Part shown: positions 12,401-24,400 of the stretch, in pieces
Layout of the letters: every line of letters starts with the position of its first letter
How positions within the stretch are numbered: position 1 is the first letter of the stretch
Origin: Cyclina sinensis
Taxonomy: Eukaryota; Mollusca; Bivalvia; Venerida; Veneridae
NCBI GenBank assembly: GCA_012932295.1
Contig: JAAONU010000013.1
Location: 39,570,627 to 39,634,626 of the forward strand
Reading direction: 5' to 3'
Length of the DNA: 64,000 nucleotides
Translations under genes and position numbers: made by a program
The notes under the pieces: generated by a model
The model's database searches: none
What the model saw: only the letters and a program-made list of their open reading frames with translations
Told to the model about the DNA's origin: nothing

Positions 12401-15400
12401 GTAACAACAATTCTTTGATCACTCTGGAATCAGATATTTGAAGAACTGCACCAAGTCAAACTGAATTATGTATGACATATAACATTATTTTAGCAACAAT
12501 TTTACATTCTTTCTAGCTTAAGACCTGGCCAAGGTCAGCAATGCTTAGTCAAAGTCTGTCATATTACAGTTTGATTTCTTGCGGTTTTGAAGGAATCTGA
12601 CATACCAAAATAAGCCCCTGATGTTTTATTCCACTATACCCAATAAATATGGTAATGCTAATTTTGCGGACAGATAAAAACAGGTACAGACTAATTTGCA
12701 GTGAGTGAAAAACCTGAAAGAGCATAGTAGATTCTTAAAGTCTGTTTTCAGTCAAATATAAGTAGTGTAATATCCTTCACCAAAAATAAAATGATTATGT
12801 ATACCATTAACAAAATTAGAACCACTGATTATTTGTCTTATTACATTTTATTAAATATCTTTTTAAAATCAACCTAAGTGAGTCCCTAGGTGAGACAATG
12901 CCAATATGATGGCCCTGTGAAAAGGTATGGTAAGTCAACAGAGACATAAAAGCTTCTATTATAGTATTGCATTGAGCCATTGATTAATTTATTAAACATA
13001 TTTTTATAAAAAAAACCCACAAAAATGCACTCACAGTTTCCTTTTCATATATTAGCATTTCAGTGGAGTATTCCTTCTCGTCCATTTCAGTTCCCATGAA
13101 GTTTTCAAGCACATCTGCCTGCTTTGCACGTTCTCTAAGGTCAGGTATCTCATCTGGGTGCACCATATAATCTTCATCATCAGAACTAAAAGTAATCAAA
13201 GCTTATCTTACTTCCATGAGCACTTGTCAGCAATGTAAGCTGTTCAATACATTTGACTGTTATTAAGCACATGCTCATAAATATATATATCAGGCTTGCA
13301 GAAATGTTTTAAGCTCAATCGGTCTGACCACCCGACAATTAAAAACCTTCGCTCAAATGAGAACAAGTATATCTGATCGCTTGTCCTGCAGAGCGAGTGC
13401 AAAAACCGCAAGAAATATACTGATGGAAGTGTATATCATAACATCACAGTTTACCGAGAGTATATTCTCCATGTAATTTAGTTGTAATACGCTGTCAAAA
13501 CGAAACCGGAAGCATGAGTAAGGGGGAGCACTACGCCTTTTTAAATTCAGTAAACCGCACAGTACCATTGATTTTTTTCTCCTAGGACTCCAGGACTAGT
13601 GATGGTGATGCAGGGCGAGTAGAAATTTTGGTCACTCGTCCTCGTCACTTAATGAAAAATTTGTTCCCTGGTTGGATACGTATAAAAGACTTGCGAATAC
13701 AAAATAATTTCTGCAAGCCTGATATATATATATATATATATTAGGGATGTCAACGAGTATCCGAGTACTCGGATATCCGGATACTATGTTGGTATCCGGA
13801 TACAAATTTGGTACCCGAATATTCGTATACAAAATGAAAAAAAAAACAGCGGTAAAATTTAACTTTGATAAAAAATTCAAACACTGGGAAAATCAATTTT
13901 GCAATTTCATAACGCTAAACATAATCGCGTCTATTTACTGCCGGCGGCATATCCCTTATTTGTTTATTGATAAAACGTCTATCTGTTGCACGCCATTTAA
14001 TGTGTTTATTCGTCTTGCAAACTGTTGGGACCTAACGCGACATGCCATTGTGTAGCAATTACCTTAATCCAAGGTGTTTATTTAACATGTACTAGAGTAA
14101 CTTGCCTCTTTGTTAATCAATTAGCAGTGTCAAACATGCCAATTAAGGGTTTCACGGTAACTTCCGCAAATGATTCTATGATAGTTTTAACGCAAGACTA
14201 ATAAAAAAATGTGATTGCTCAAATGATGTATCCAATCAACGATTTGCTAAAACAAGCATTATGATTTTAATATTTCAAACAATCATTCTTTCCTAAAGTA
14301 TTCGCATTAAAAACTTGGAACAATTAAAAAATATTAAACCCATTTAAAACTTCTGACACATTTGAAATCGTTGTTTTTTTTTTGTTATTTTGTTGGCGCT
14401 CAAAATACATGTTCCGGTATACAAAAACGATAATGTGAGATAGACTTGAGGATACAAATAATACAGCATTTTGATCTACGGTGATTTTAAATGACATTTT
14501 TAAATTACATAGTTTATTTCTTTTTTAAACAAAGACAGACCATGCCAAAAAATAACAAAAAAAAAAAACACGACGGTAATGTTTTTGTTAGACACTTGGA
14601 CTTAACGCACGTGCGTATTGGTGGGAAATATACTTCAAGAGACACGAGGAAAATAAAAACAGTAAACAACATGTCTTTGTTTTATTAACTTTATAAACAC
14701 GTAATGACAGTTATTATTTTTGTAAAACTGTCTTAACACCTGTAATAGGATTACCGGAACAATATGTAAAACAGACGTCAAATGTAATGTTTGGCATAGG
14801 AATAGGAACATTGAGATCGTACAGTCGTCGATTTTATACAAGTATCCGGATAGTATCCGGATAGTCTATACGGATATCCGGATACCGATTTAGGTATTCC
14901 TTGACATCCCTAATATATATATATTTTTTTTTTTTTTTGATTAACTATAAAAAACTATAAAAACTGTCAATCATCAATGATTAAGGACTTATGTAAATAG
15001 ATGTTTATCATTTCATCCAAATCATTAAGACATAAGAAGTTTCTGAGAAAACTTTTGTTTTTTTTCTATCTTGTCATAGCAGACAAGTTATTCATGAAAT
15101 CACAGAAATAAACAGACATGAAATCACAGAAATAGAAAGACATGAAATATTCATAAATAAAAGCCCAAATGTTCCCTGCTACCTTTAATGACAGGACTGT
15201 ACATAAAAGACAAAAGTAATGCTATGTGCCTCCCACTTCTCAAGTGGAGACATAAAACTATTTGTCATCATGAATCTTGACTTATATGCTGCTGTAAGCA
15301 GTTCTGAATATAGAAGTAGTGTGCATTTAATATGAATATTAAATGTGTCTCTGACTTTCAGATTTCAGTGGGCTACAAATTACATACTGGATGGCATAGT

Positions 15401-18400
15401 TACACTTACCTATAGTCAACTTCTCTAGGAGGTGTTCTTGGAACATCTGACCTTCTAAATCTATACTGGTAAAATCTTCCTCTGTTACCATAGCTACAAA
15501 GTATGTCATTCAATTTACATAAGCACAGTACATGTATAGCATTTTGAAGGAAATAAGTATAATGCTTAACATGGAAAGATACAAGTTTATGCTTGCCCCT
15601 CACTATAATTAACAATATATATTTAGGTAGTTAGGCAACACATAATCAATACAGGATTCAGTTCAGTCTCAAATCTTGGATCTATAACTGTCAAAACAGA
15701 GTTCCAATGGAATAGGAAAATACAAGTACTTAAAGCTGCAACTATGGCTGAGTTGACTGTTGAACCAAAGTAGAACTAAAGGTGACTGATACCCCAGTTT
15801 GCCACTTCCATTCACACACAAAAATCTCCATTTTCAGGACAAGTTTGGAAATATCACTGTAATTTTGACACTGTGGTACAATAATGCTGTCTTGATTTTA
15901 TTATCATGCACTGGTAATGTTCAGTAAGTACATGAGGTTCACATCAAACACTATCAGTCCACAGAAATGGCTTTAATCACAAACTAAAACCAGCAGACAA
16001 CTAACTCTAAACACTATTCTGATTTTGTTTTTGGTAAAAAAAAATAACAGCAACTGTGCAAATACACCAAAAAATATTCAAATAACTGGCAAGGGGCTTT
16101 TGTAAAATATTCATTACCTTCTTCTACCAATGCTATTATTACGTCCACCAACTTGGGCCGGTCTTTTATATTGTTTCTTGAAAGAGTTTTCAGTCATATT
16201 CAACAGAAGCTGGTTCATGTCACTGCAAGAGAAGAACTGTTTTGATTAAACAAAATCAATGTCTGCATACTCAAGTTGTGATAAAAAGATATCACCTGCT
16301 TAGTGACTGAATTAAAACATTTCATAGAAAAACCAAGAAATGCCCCTATGCCTTGAAACCAACAAGAAAATTAGTTTAATTTATTTCCTCCCTAAATACT
16401 TGTAAACAGCGAAGTAAAGTAATGAGCCATACTAACTTTCACTCATGACACTTTGTACCCTTGAATCAGGTTTACTGGATGGGTCTGCTATCATTTTCAT
16501 CTTAAGGTAACAATGACCTTGAAATAAAAAACAAAGCCACTGCTGGGTGGAGCATTATATGCCTGAAAGGTGTTTTTTTCTTCTGTAAGTATGATGCATT
16601 TGTGATATTAGGGAGGAAACCTTAGGCTTTGGAATTAAATGATTTGCTTTAAATTTGGATTTTTTTGTTTTTATTTATACTTTTTTGATTTTTAACATTT
16701 TATAATTTTAATTTTAGAGTTTTATAGATCTTTATGTATGGTTATCAAGTTATACTGCAGAAATATTGATTGTTAAGTTGATTGTCACCTTGACCTTTTA
16801 TGCACTTTCCCCAAATAGTCTAGGGGTCATGTAATTAATAATGGCAATCATCCTAAGAAGTTTGAAGTCTGTATGTGAAGCAGCTGCCAAATTATACAGC
16901 ACAAATTCTTTTCAGTGTTTAGGACATTGCGACCTTAACATCTGACCTACTGATCCTAAGATGTATGGGGGTCATTTTCTCAAAATAATCAATCATCATA
17001 GAAAGTTGAAGTCAGTACTACAATTGGTTGTGAAGTATAAATGAGTAGAAATGGTTTTCTACATTTAGGTGAATGTGAGCTTGACCTCTGACCTACTGAC
17101 CCCAAAATTTATCAGGCTCATTTTCTGAATGTAAGCAATAATAATATGAACTTTGAATTGTCTATGAGAAATGGTTATAAAGTTTTACAGCAGAAATGGT
17201 TTTCAATGTTGAAGTCACTGTGATTTTGACCTTTGACCTTCAGACTCCAAAATCAATAGGGGTCATTCACTCACTGTGTGCGATCATGATACAAAGTCTG
17301 AAATCTCTAAACCAAATGATTGTCAAGTTACATGGTGGAAAAAGTTTTCAATGTTAAAGTCACTGTGATCTTGACCTTTGGACTCCAAAATCAATAGGGG
17401 CCATGCACTCAATGTGTGCAACCATTATATGAATTTTGAAGTCTCTAAGACAAACAGTTGTTGAGTTACAGAGTGTATATGATTCTTAACATTTAAATCA
17501 CTGTGACCTTGACCTTTGACATACTGAGGCCAAAATGTATAGGGGTCATCCACTCAATGTGTGCAATCATATTATAAAGTTTGAAGTCTCTATAACAAAT
17601 GATTGTCAAGTTAAGTGGCGGAAATGGTTTTCAATGTTAAAGTCATCGTGATCTTGACCTTTGAACTCCAAAATTATTAGAGGTCATGCACTCAATGTGG
17701 GCAATCATCATACGAAGTTAAAAGACTGAAGGCCAAACAGTTCTCATGTCATTCTTCTAGAAACCAAATTGCTAACGGATGGATGGACAGACAGATGGAT
17801 GCCCCGGACCATAACATAATATGCACCCCTTCGGGCATATAAAAATAGATAAAACAAGAACTGTCACTGTAAGATGACAATGCCCCCGAAAGTGGTACTT
17901 TGAACTTTGATCTGAGAACCAGTCATTCAGGGGTCAAGGTCAAATAAATAAAGGGTCAGTGGGAAGGTCTTATCCAAACGGGGTTGTGTCCAAGTATGAC
18001 GTAAATCCACTTACTAATAAGGAAGTTATGGGCAATGTGAAAATTTCTGGACAATTGGATCTTCAAGGTGAAGGTCATTCAGTGGTCAAGGTCAAATAAA
18101 TACTGGACAGTGGGGCAGTCTTGTCCAAAGTAGTGCTGTGTGTTAGTATGAAGTATATCCACTTACTAAAAAGGAAATTATGGCCAAATAATAGTTTTTG
18201 GGCCATTGGATATTCAGGGGTCAAGGTCAAATAATTTCTGGTCAGTGGGAAGGTCTTGTCCAAAGAGGTGTTGTGTCCAAGTATGAAGTAAATCCACTTA
18301 CTAAAAAGGAAATTATGGGCAATGTTAGAGTTTTTGGACAATTGGATCTTCAAGGTAAAAGTCAATCAGGGGTCAAGGTCAAATAAATATAGGTCAGTGG

Positions 18401-21400
18401 AAAGGTCTTGTCCAAAGGGGTGTTGTGTCCAAGTATGAGGTAAATCCACTTGTTAATAAGGAAGTTATGGCCAATGTTTAAGTTTTCGGACGGACGGACA
18501 GTTTAAAAACTATATGCATCCTTTTGGAGGCTAAAAAATCTTAAAAGCAAAATCTTTACCTGTATGCCAGATCAAATGACCAGTGAGGTATATGATGCCT
18601 ACTTGGGCGGTCATCTTTTCTGTAAGGGTGATACTGTCTCTCATGACGCTTTTCTGTTCGTCCAGTCATTTTATCTGGATCACTCATTGATGATGCTATC
18701 TGATATTTATGAACACATTAATAAAGAATACTGAATTAAAATTATACCTGGTACAATGCCATGAAAATTAATGTTTAAAGGAATGGAATTTTACAAGTAG
18801 GCTTTCACTAATACCTCACTTATTTTTGACTGATTTTTATCACTTAATACAGCAGTTGTTTTCTTCCAAACTGATGAAAGTAACATCGTGTTTTTGAAAT
18901 ATAAATTTAAAAGTATACCATTAATAAACATTACATTACCTGATTGATTAATACAGCTTTATTCACCTTTTCAAGTCTTCTCCCAATACTTTCTTTTCCA
19001 AGATCCTTATCACTTGACAATGGTTTCTTTGTCCATGATTCACTTGATCTACTGGAACTACTTCTGTCTCTTGAATCACTACATCTACTTCTAGACCGAC
19101 TCCGCCTATGGCTATCTTTAGTCCTGCTACTCCTTTCCCTAGACTGGCTCCTCCTTCTCTCTTTAGAATGACTCCGCCTACTTCTGTCCTTCGTTTGTTC
19201 AGTTCTGTCTGTACTCTTCTCCTTCCACCTACTTTTTCTTAAGTTACTTTGAGAATCTCTTTCTTTTGATCTGTAAAATTATCAGGCAACTAAATAACAA
19301 GTACCCTTTAAACAATCCTTAACTCTGTATTTGATTTATTTCTAAACCTAAGCATTTAAAAATGGATTCTGCAGTTTAATACACAAACACTAAATTTCTT
19401 TCTCAAGGAAAAAAACATGTCTCCCACCACTCATCTCCACCCTAAGAGTTGACAATACACATTGGCTTGCCACTGATAACTTCTGTGAAGTTTGGCTAAA
19501 ATCTGCCACCTAGTGAAGGAGAAATATGGAGACACAGAAAAAATTGAAGGCATAACGAACAAAAACTCAGCTTGCTCTGGACAAGAAAATTAAACATAGG
19601 GGAGTAACTTAAAAATCATGAAGTGCAGAGTGATGGTTCTTAGGCACTGCACTCCGTCTCAATGAGATCTATCCACCTATGAAGGTACAAGTCAATAGCT
19701 TTGATAGTGTTGGAGTCATGCTACGTACAATAAAATGAAACAAAGAGGAATAACTCCAAAATCAAGAAGTGCAGAGTGATGGTTCTTGTGCATTGCACTC
19801 CGTCTCAATGAGATCTATCCACATATGAAGTTTCAAGTCAATAGCTTTGATAGTGTTGGAGTTATGCTCCGGTCAAGAAAATTAAACCAAGAGGAGTAAC
19901 TCCAAAATCATGAAGTTCAGTGTGATGCTTCTTGTGCACCGCACTCAATCTCAATGAGATCCATCCACCTTTGATGTTTTAAGTCAATAGCTTTGATAGT
20001 GTAGGAGTTATGCTCCAGACAAACATCTGGATGCCTCCTGTCCGCCATGGGTGATCCCATAATACGTCCCGTCATTGGCGGGCGTATAAAAATATTAAAG
20101 ATTATATATTTCACTGTTGTTAAATAAGAAAGGATTTGTCCAAATATTCTATGTGTCAAGCATCATAGAAAGAGAGGCGAAACTATCCTATATGAGCAAC
20201 TGAAAATAGAATAGTTTCACAATCAAAATGAACATTTTTGCTCCCCTGAACTCTTCCAACTGGAACAAAGATCTGCCCCTGGTAACAAGAAGACCTCCAT
20301 GTTATCTTTAAATGCTATAAAAAATATTAAAAGACAAGTAACAATTATGCAAGGAACAGTTTCGCACTAAAATAAATGACTGTTTTGAAAAACTATTCCA
20401 AGTGCACACAGTTCACTTTTAGGGTACATGCTGAAGGTCACTACAGTAAACACTAAACAAACAACTCTAAATTATGACCAACTCGCTATTAAGACGGAAT
20501 TTTTACAGATCCGAATTTTTTGCTCAATTTTCAATGATTGGGAAACTCGATTTGAAGACCAACCTGCTATTCTGTAATGTGACCACTTTTCTGTGACCAA
20601 AAGCCATATCTATGAGTATTTGAAACTCGACATTACTATCAAATAATCGGCTAATCAAAACAAAGCAAAAACTGTGAAATTTTAATCTTGCCTCAGGGCT
20701 TTTTCATTCCAGATTATGACCTGCATTTGATACAATGACACCTTACGTAAAGTTTGAAGGACCTGGGAGCATTTGGTCATGAGTTATTAATTGGAAACCA
20801 TTTTCAAAGTGCAGGCCAATGAGAGCTTGATCATTGATCATGTGGGCCCAAACTTCAGGATTCATCTACTCATCCCTAAAAGTTTAAAGGTCCTAGTTGC
20901 AGTTTTGTTATCAATCCAAAACTGTTTACAGAGTGTGGATTCCTGTGAGTTAGACCTTTACCCCATGGGTGAAAAATCCTAATGTAGGAGAAATAATTAA
21001 AGTATTCTGAATCTATCTTAGGTGCCTGGCAATCATGGCTGCAAGAATGCTGTGAAATACAGAGATCAATCCTTAAACATTGATGAAATCCATCATACAG
21101 GAAACTGTAAAATTTACATTTCTGATTTATGCGATAAACCCACCTTTCGTTCTCTTTTTCTGCAATGCTGACTGACCTTTGTCTTACACTTGGAGTATCT
21201 GGTCTGGTGGCTGGAGCTCCCATTCTTCCTACCCTAATCTTGTCAATCATGTCCTTATCAGCTACGTTCCTCACATCAACATCCTCAACAGCAGTAACAT
21301 CAGTCTTATTCAAAATCTTGCCTACCAAATCACTTTCAGACCTAACCTCAGCAACAGGACTTGAAGTTTTGTTCTTTCTAACATCCACATTTCTGGTGAT

Positions 21401-24400
21401 ATCTAAAAGTTCGTCATCTGATGACAGATCAGCTGGAGTCAGCTCTGGTATAACTAAAAACTGATTAGCACCCTTGGTGCAAGACTTTTCTCCTGGAAAG
21501 CTCCAATCTTTTGACTTCTCCTTCTGAACAATACTCAATAACTTATTGGTAACATCATCAAAACAAGCTCTGTCATCTTGAGCTCGTTTCTTGTCATCTT
21601 CACTTATATTTTCAGAGTTCTGAAGGTGGTCATTGTTCAAAAGTGTCACAACATATAATGCTCTATTCTTCTCTTTTACCATTGTCTTGGTTACAGTTTT
21701 ACTCCATGCTAAAGGTGAGATTTTGTGGAGGGACAGGATACACTGATAAAACTGCTGGCAATCTTCTGTCATAGGAACTGTTGTCTCATTACTGCAAATT
21801 TAGGATAGAGAATAATAAACTGTACTAACAAACTTCAAAATTTTACTTGTACAGCAAACAATTTGTAAGTATCCTTGACAAAAGCAAGTAATAACATGAA
21901 CAGTCAAACATCTATGTACTTTAAAGGCTTGTTAAAATGCTTATTCAACTTTCAAGTTACAATACAACTGAAATTTACAGTGTAAATGAAAGTGAGGACA
22001 AATACATTTTTCTGAAGATCATACTTTAAGTTCAACTCTGTTGATAAATAAATTATTGGTTATCAAACTACCTTGCCATTATTACCAGCTAAAACAAAAT
22101 TTATTTACATACAGATTTCACTTTCCAGGATTCAAAAAAGATCTGTATACCTACCCAAACAATGCCAAGTTCACTATGTCTTGTAATTCTAATTTTGTTC
22201 CAGTATGCTCATTCTTGGTATGACCAACAGAAACAGATATCTTTAAATCACACTCAGTAACTCTGACACTTCTCTCAAAATGTTTTCTTTCCACCTTTTT
22301 ACTATGCTGGAATACATTCAGTTTATTCAGATCACCTAAACCTGGTATGGCCAACTCCTTTTCTGCCTTTGCTCTGTCCAACAATACACCCTTCACCCTC
22401 TTCCTAACATCCCTGTCTTTTCCAAATGTATCAAGCAATGAAGTGGCACAGTCATTCTCCCTCTCAGTTACAATGGCTAAACTTTCTTCAAGGGATTCTA
22501 ATTTGCTCAATGACTCTTCTTCATGCTGTTGACTCTCCTCGGTTTCTTCTTTGCCTTGGCCATGTCTTGTTTCTTCATGGGCAGGCTTCTCATGGCTTTT
22601 GTCCACTATATTAGGTTTATACTTTGACTTCACAACATCTCTTTCCCCATTTGATTTACTTATCTTTCTATAAGAGTCATCCAAATTCTTTATTCCAGCT
22701 TCTAAATTCTTTGTTGCATATTTTTCCAGAGATGGTCTCTTCTTTTTGGGAATACGTCCAATTTCTTTGGTTAATCCAGAAAACATGGGCAAAAATACTG
22801 AAAACAAAAATGATGTTAAATTAGAACTATCTAACAACTACTTCAACAGCTTTACATTTTGAGCTTTTCTATGGCCTAATGACTGAAGCAAATGATAAAA
22901 AATATGAGTATATAAAATATGCAAACTATGATGAAAATTGAAAGAATAAAATGCTATCCCAAGAACATAAGCCAAAAAAAGGTTAGCTGATTCAGATAAA
23001 AGACGAGAGACTTCAGATTTATAATGAGTTTACAAAAAATGACTTTATCTTGATTTTAATCTGAAATGATCTGAAACCCAAACCTGTTAAAGAACAAGCA
23101 AATGATAACTACATGCATTGAGACTAAACACATACTGAATGTGCATACTCCGAACAAAGCATGCATAACTGGTCAATAATAACAGTCAACATGAAAATGC
23201 GAGTTAACAGGAACCTGAAAACTTGAAAAATAAGTTTAACTGCAAACTTAATTTTTGTATCATCTGAGGATAAATAATGAGTCCATACATTCAAGACAGC
23301 TTGAGTATTTCTATATTCATTGTCAACTTCATTATTTCTAACAGAAAGGTGTCCGAATGTTTGCTTCTTTATGAAATAACATCTAAAGAAACATTTTTCT
23401 CTCTCTCAAACTTATGTAATAAGAACTGCTTATTTGGACATTAAAACTTTTTTTCTATCACTGAATAAGTATTTTATGTTCCATTTATGAACAGAGAAAG
23501 TTCCTTATCATTGGAGATCTTGATAATACTTACTTTAGCTAGCATTTTGTTTGTTTAACAATAAAATGCCATTCAGTTTTAGTCTTAAAGAAGTACTAAT
23601 TATGAAGTCTTAGATCAAATGGACTATGTAACAAGTAACTCCTGTAAGAAAGATTACACTCTGTAAGAAGACATTTTCTTCTACAAAACCAGGACCAAAA
23701 CCTACTGCGAGTTTTTATGAAAATTTACATATTTTCACTTATGTTCAGCATTTAACACATTCTTCAAGTACATTAAGTTAAAACCTCTCTAATATAGTAG
23801 GAGATGTGTAATGCTAACATTTAAGCCATCAATCAAATGTGCCAGTCATGACAAAGACACATTTATATTCAAATGACCATACATCTTTATTCTTGAATAT
23901 CCTTATCTGGTGTTTGAATACTATCCAAATATTCATCCATATTACTGGGGTAAAAGTTATATTTTACCAATACAAGATTGATAAAATGAGCTATCACTCT
24001 TAGTGAAAAATGCCCCAAAAGGGTACTGTCTGCAAAAAGTGTCTGGCTTGAAGCAGAGAAATGACAAATCTACACAAACTGTTGGAATGCCATTTGTCTA
24101 GTAACTTCAGCAAGTGATATTATTATCAAACTTTATTTATCAGACTAAAGTCATGAAGAGGACACAAAGAACAGGTAAGCAATACTCTGCAACAAGGAAC
24201 TTTGGGACATCTTGTCAGAGGTCACTTAAAGACACAATTAACTACTGGGAAATCACATTTGCCAAGTTCTCTCAAAGTTTATACAATGTATTGAAAATAT
24301 AAATATACTTTCTAGCAATAATTATTTCATTTGCATTGTAGATTACAAACTGTAACTTTACTTGATTACCTTGAAAAATCTTTTCATCAGTTAATCTGTA

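Noticed and set aside
20876..21143. Continuation of the open frame beyond the 21144 donor
   Set aside because: The GTGGGT donor joins in phase to a clear RS-domain exon. The continuation (YRINQKCKFYSFLYD...) does not match the composition of the exon.
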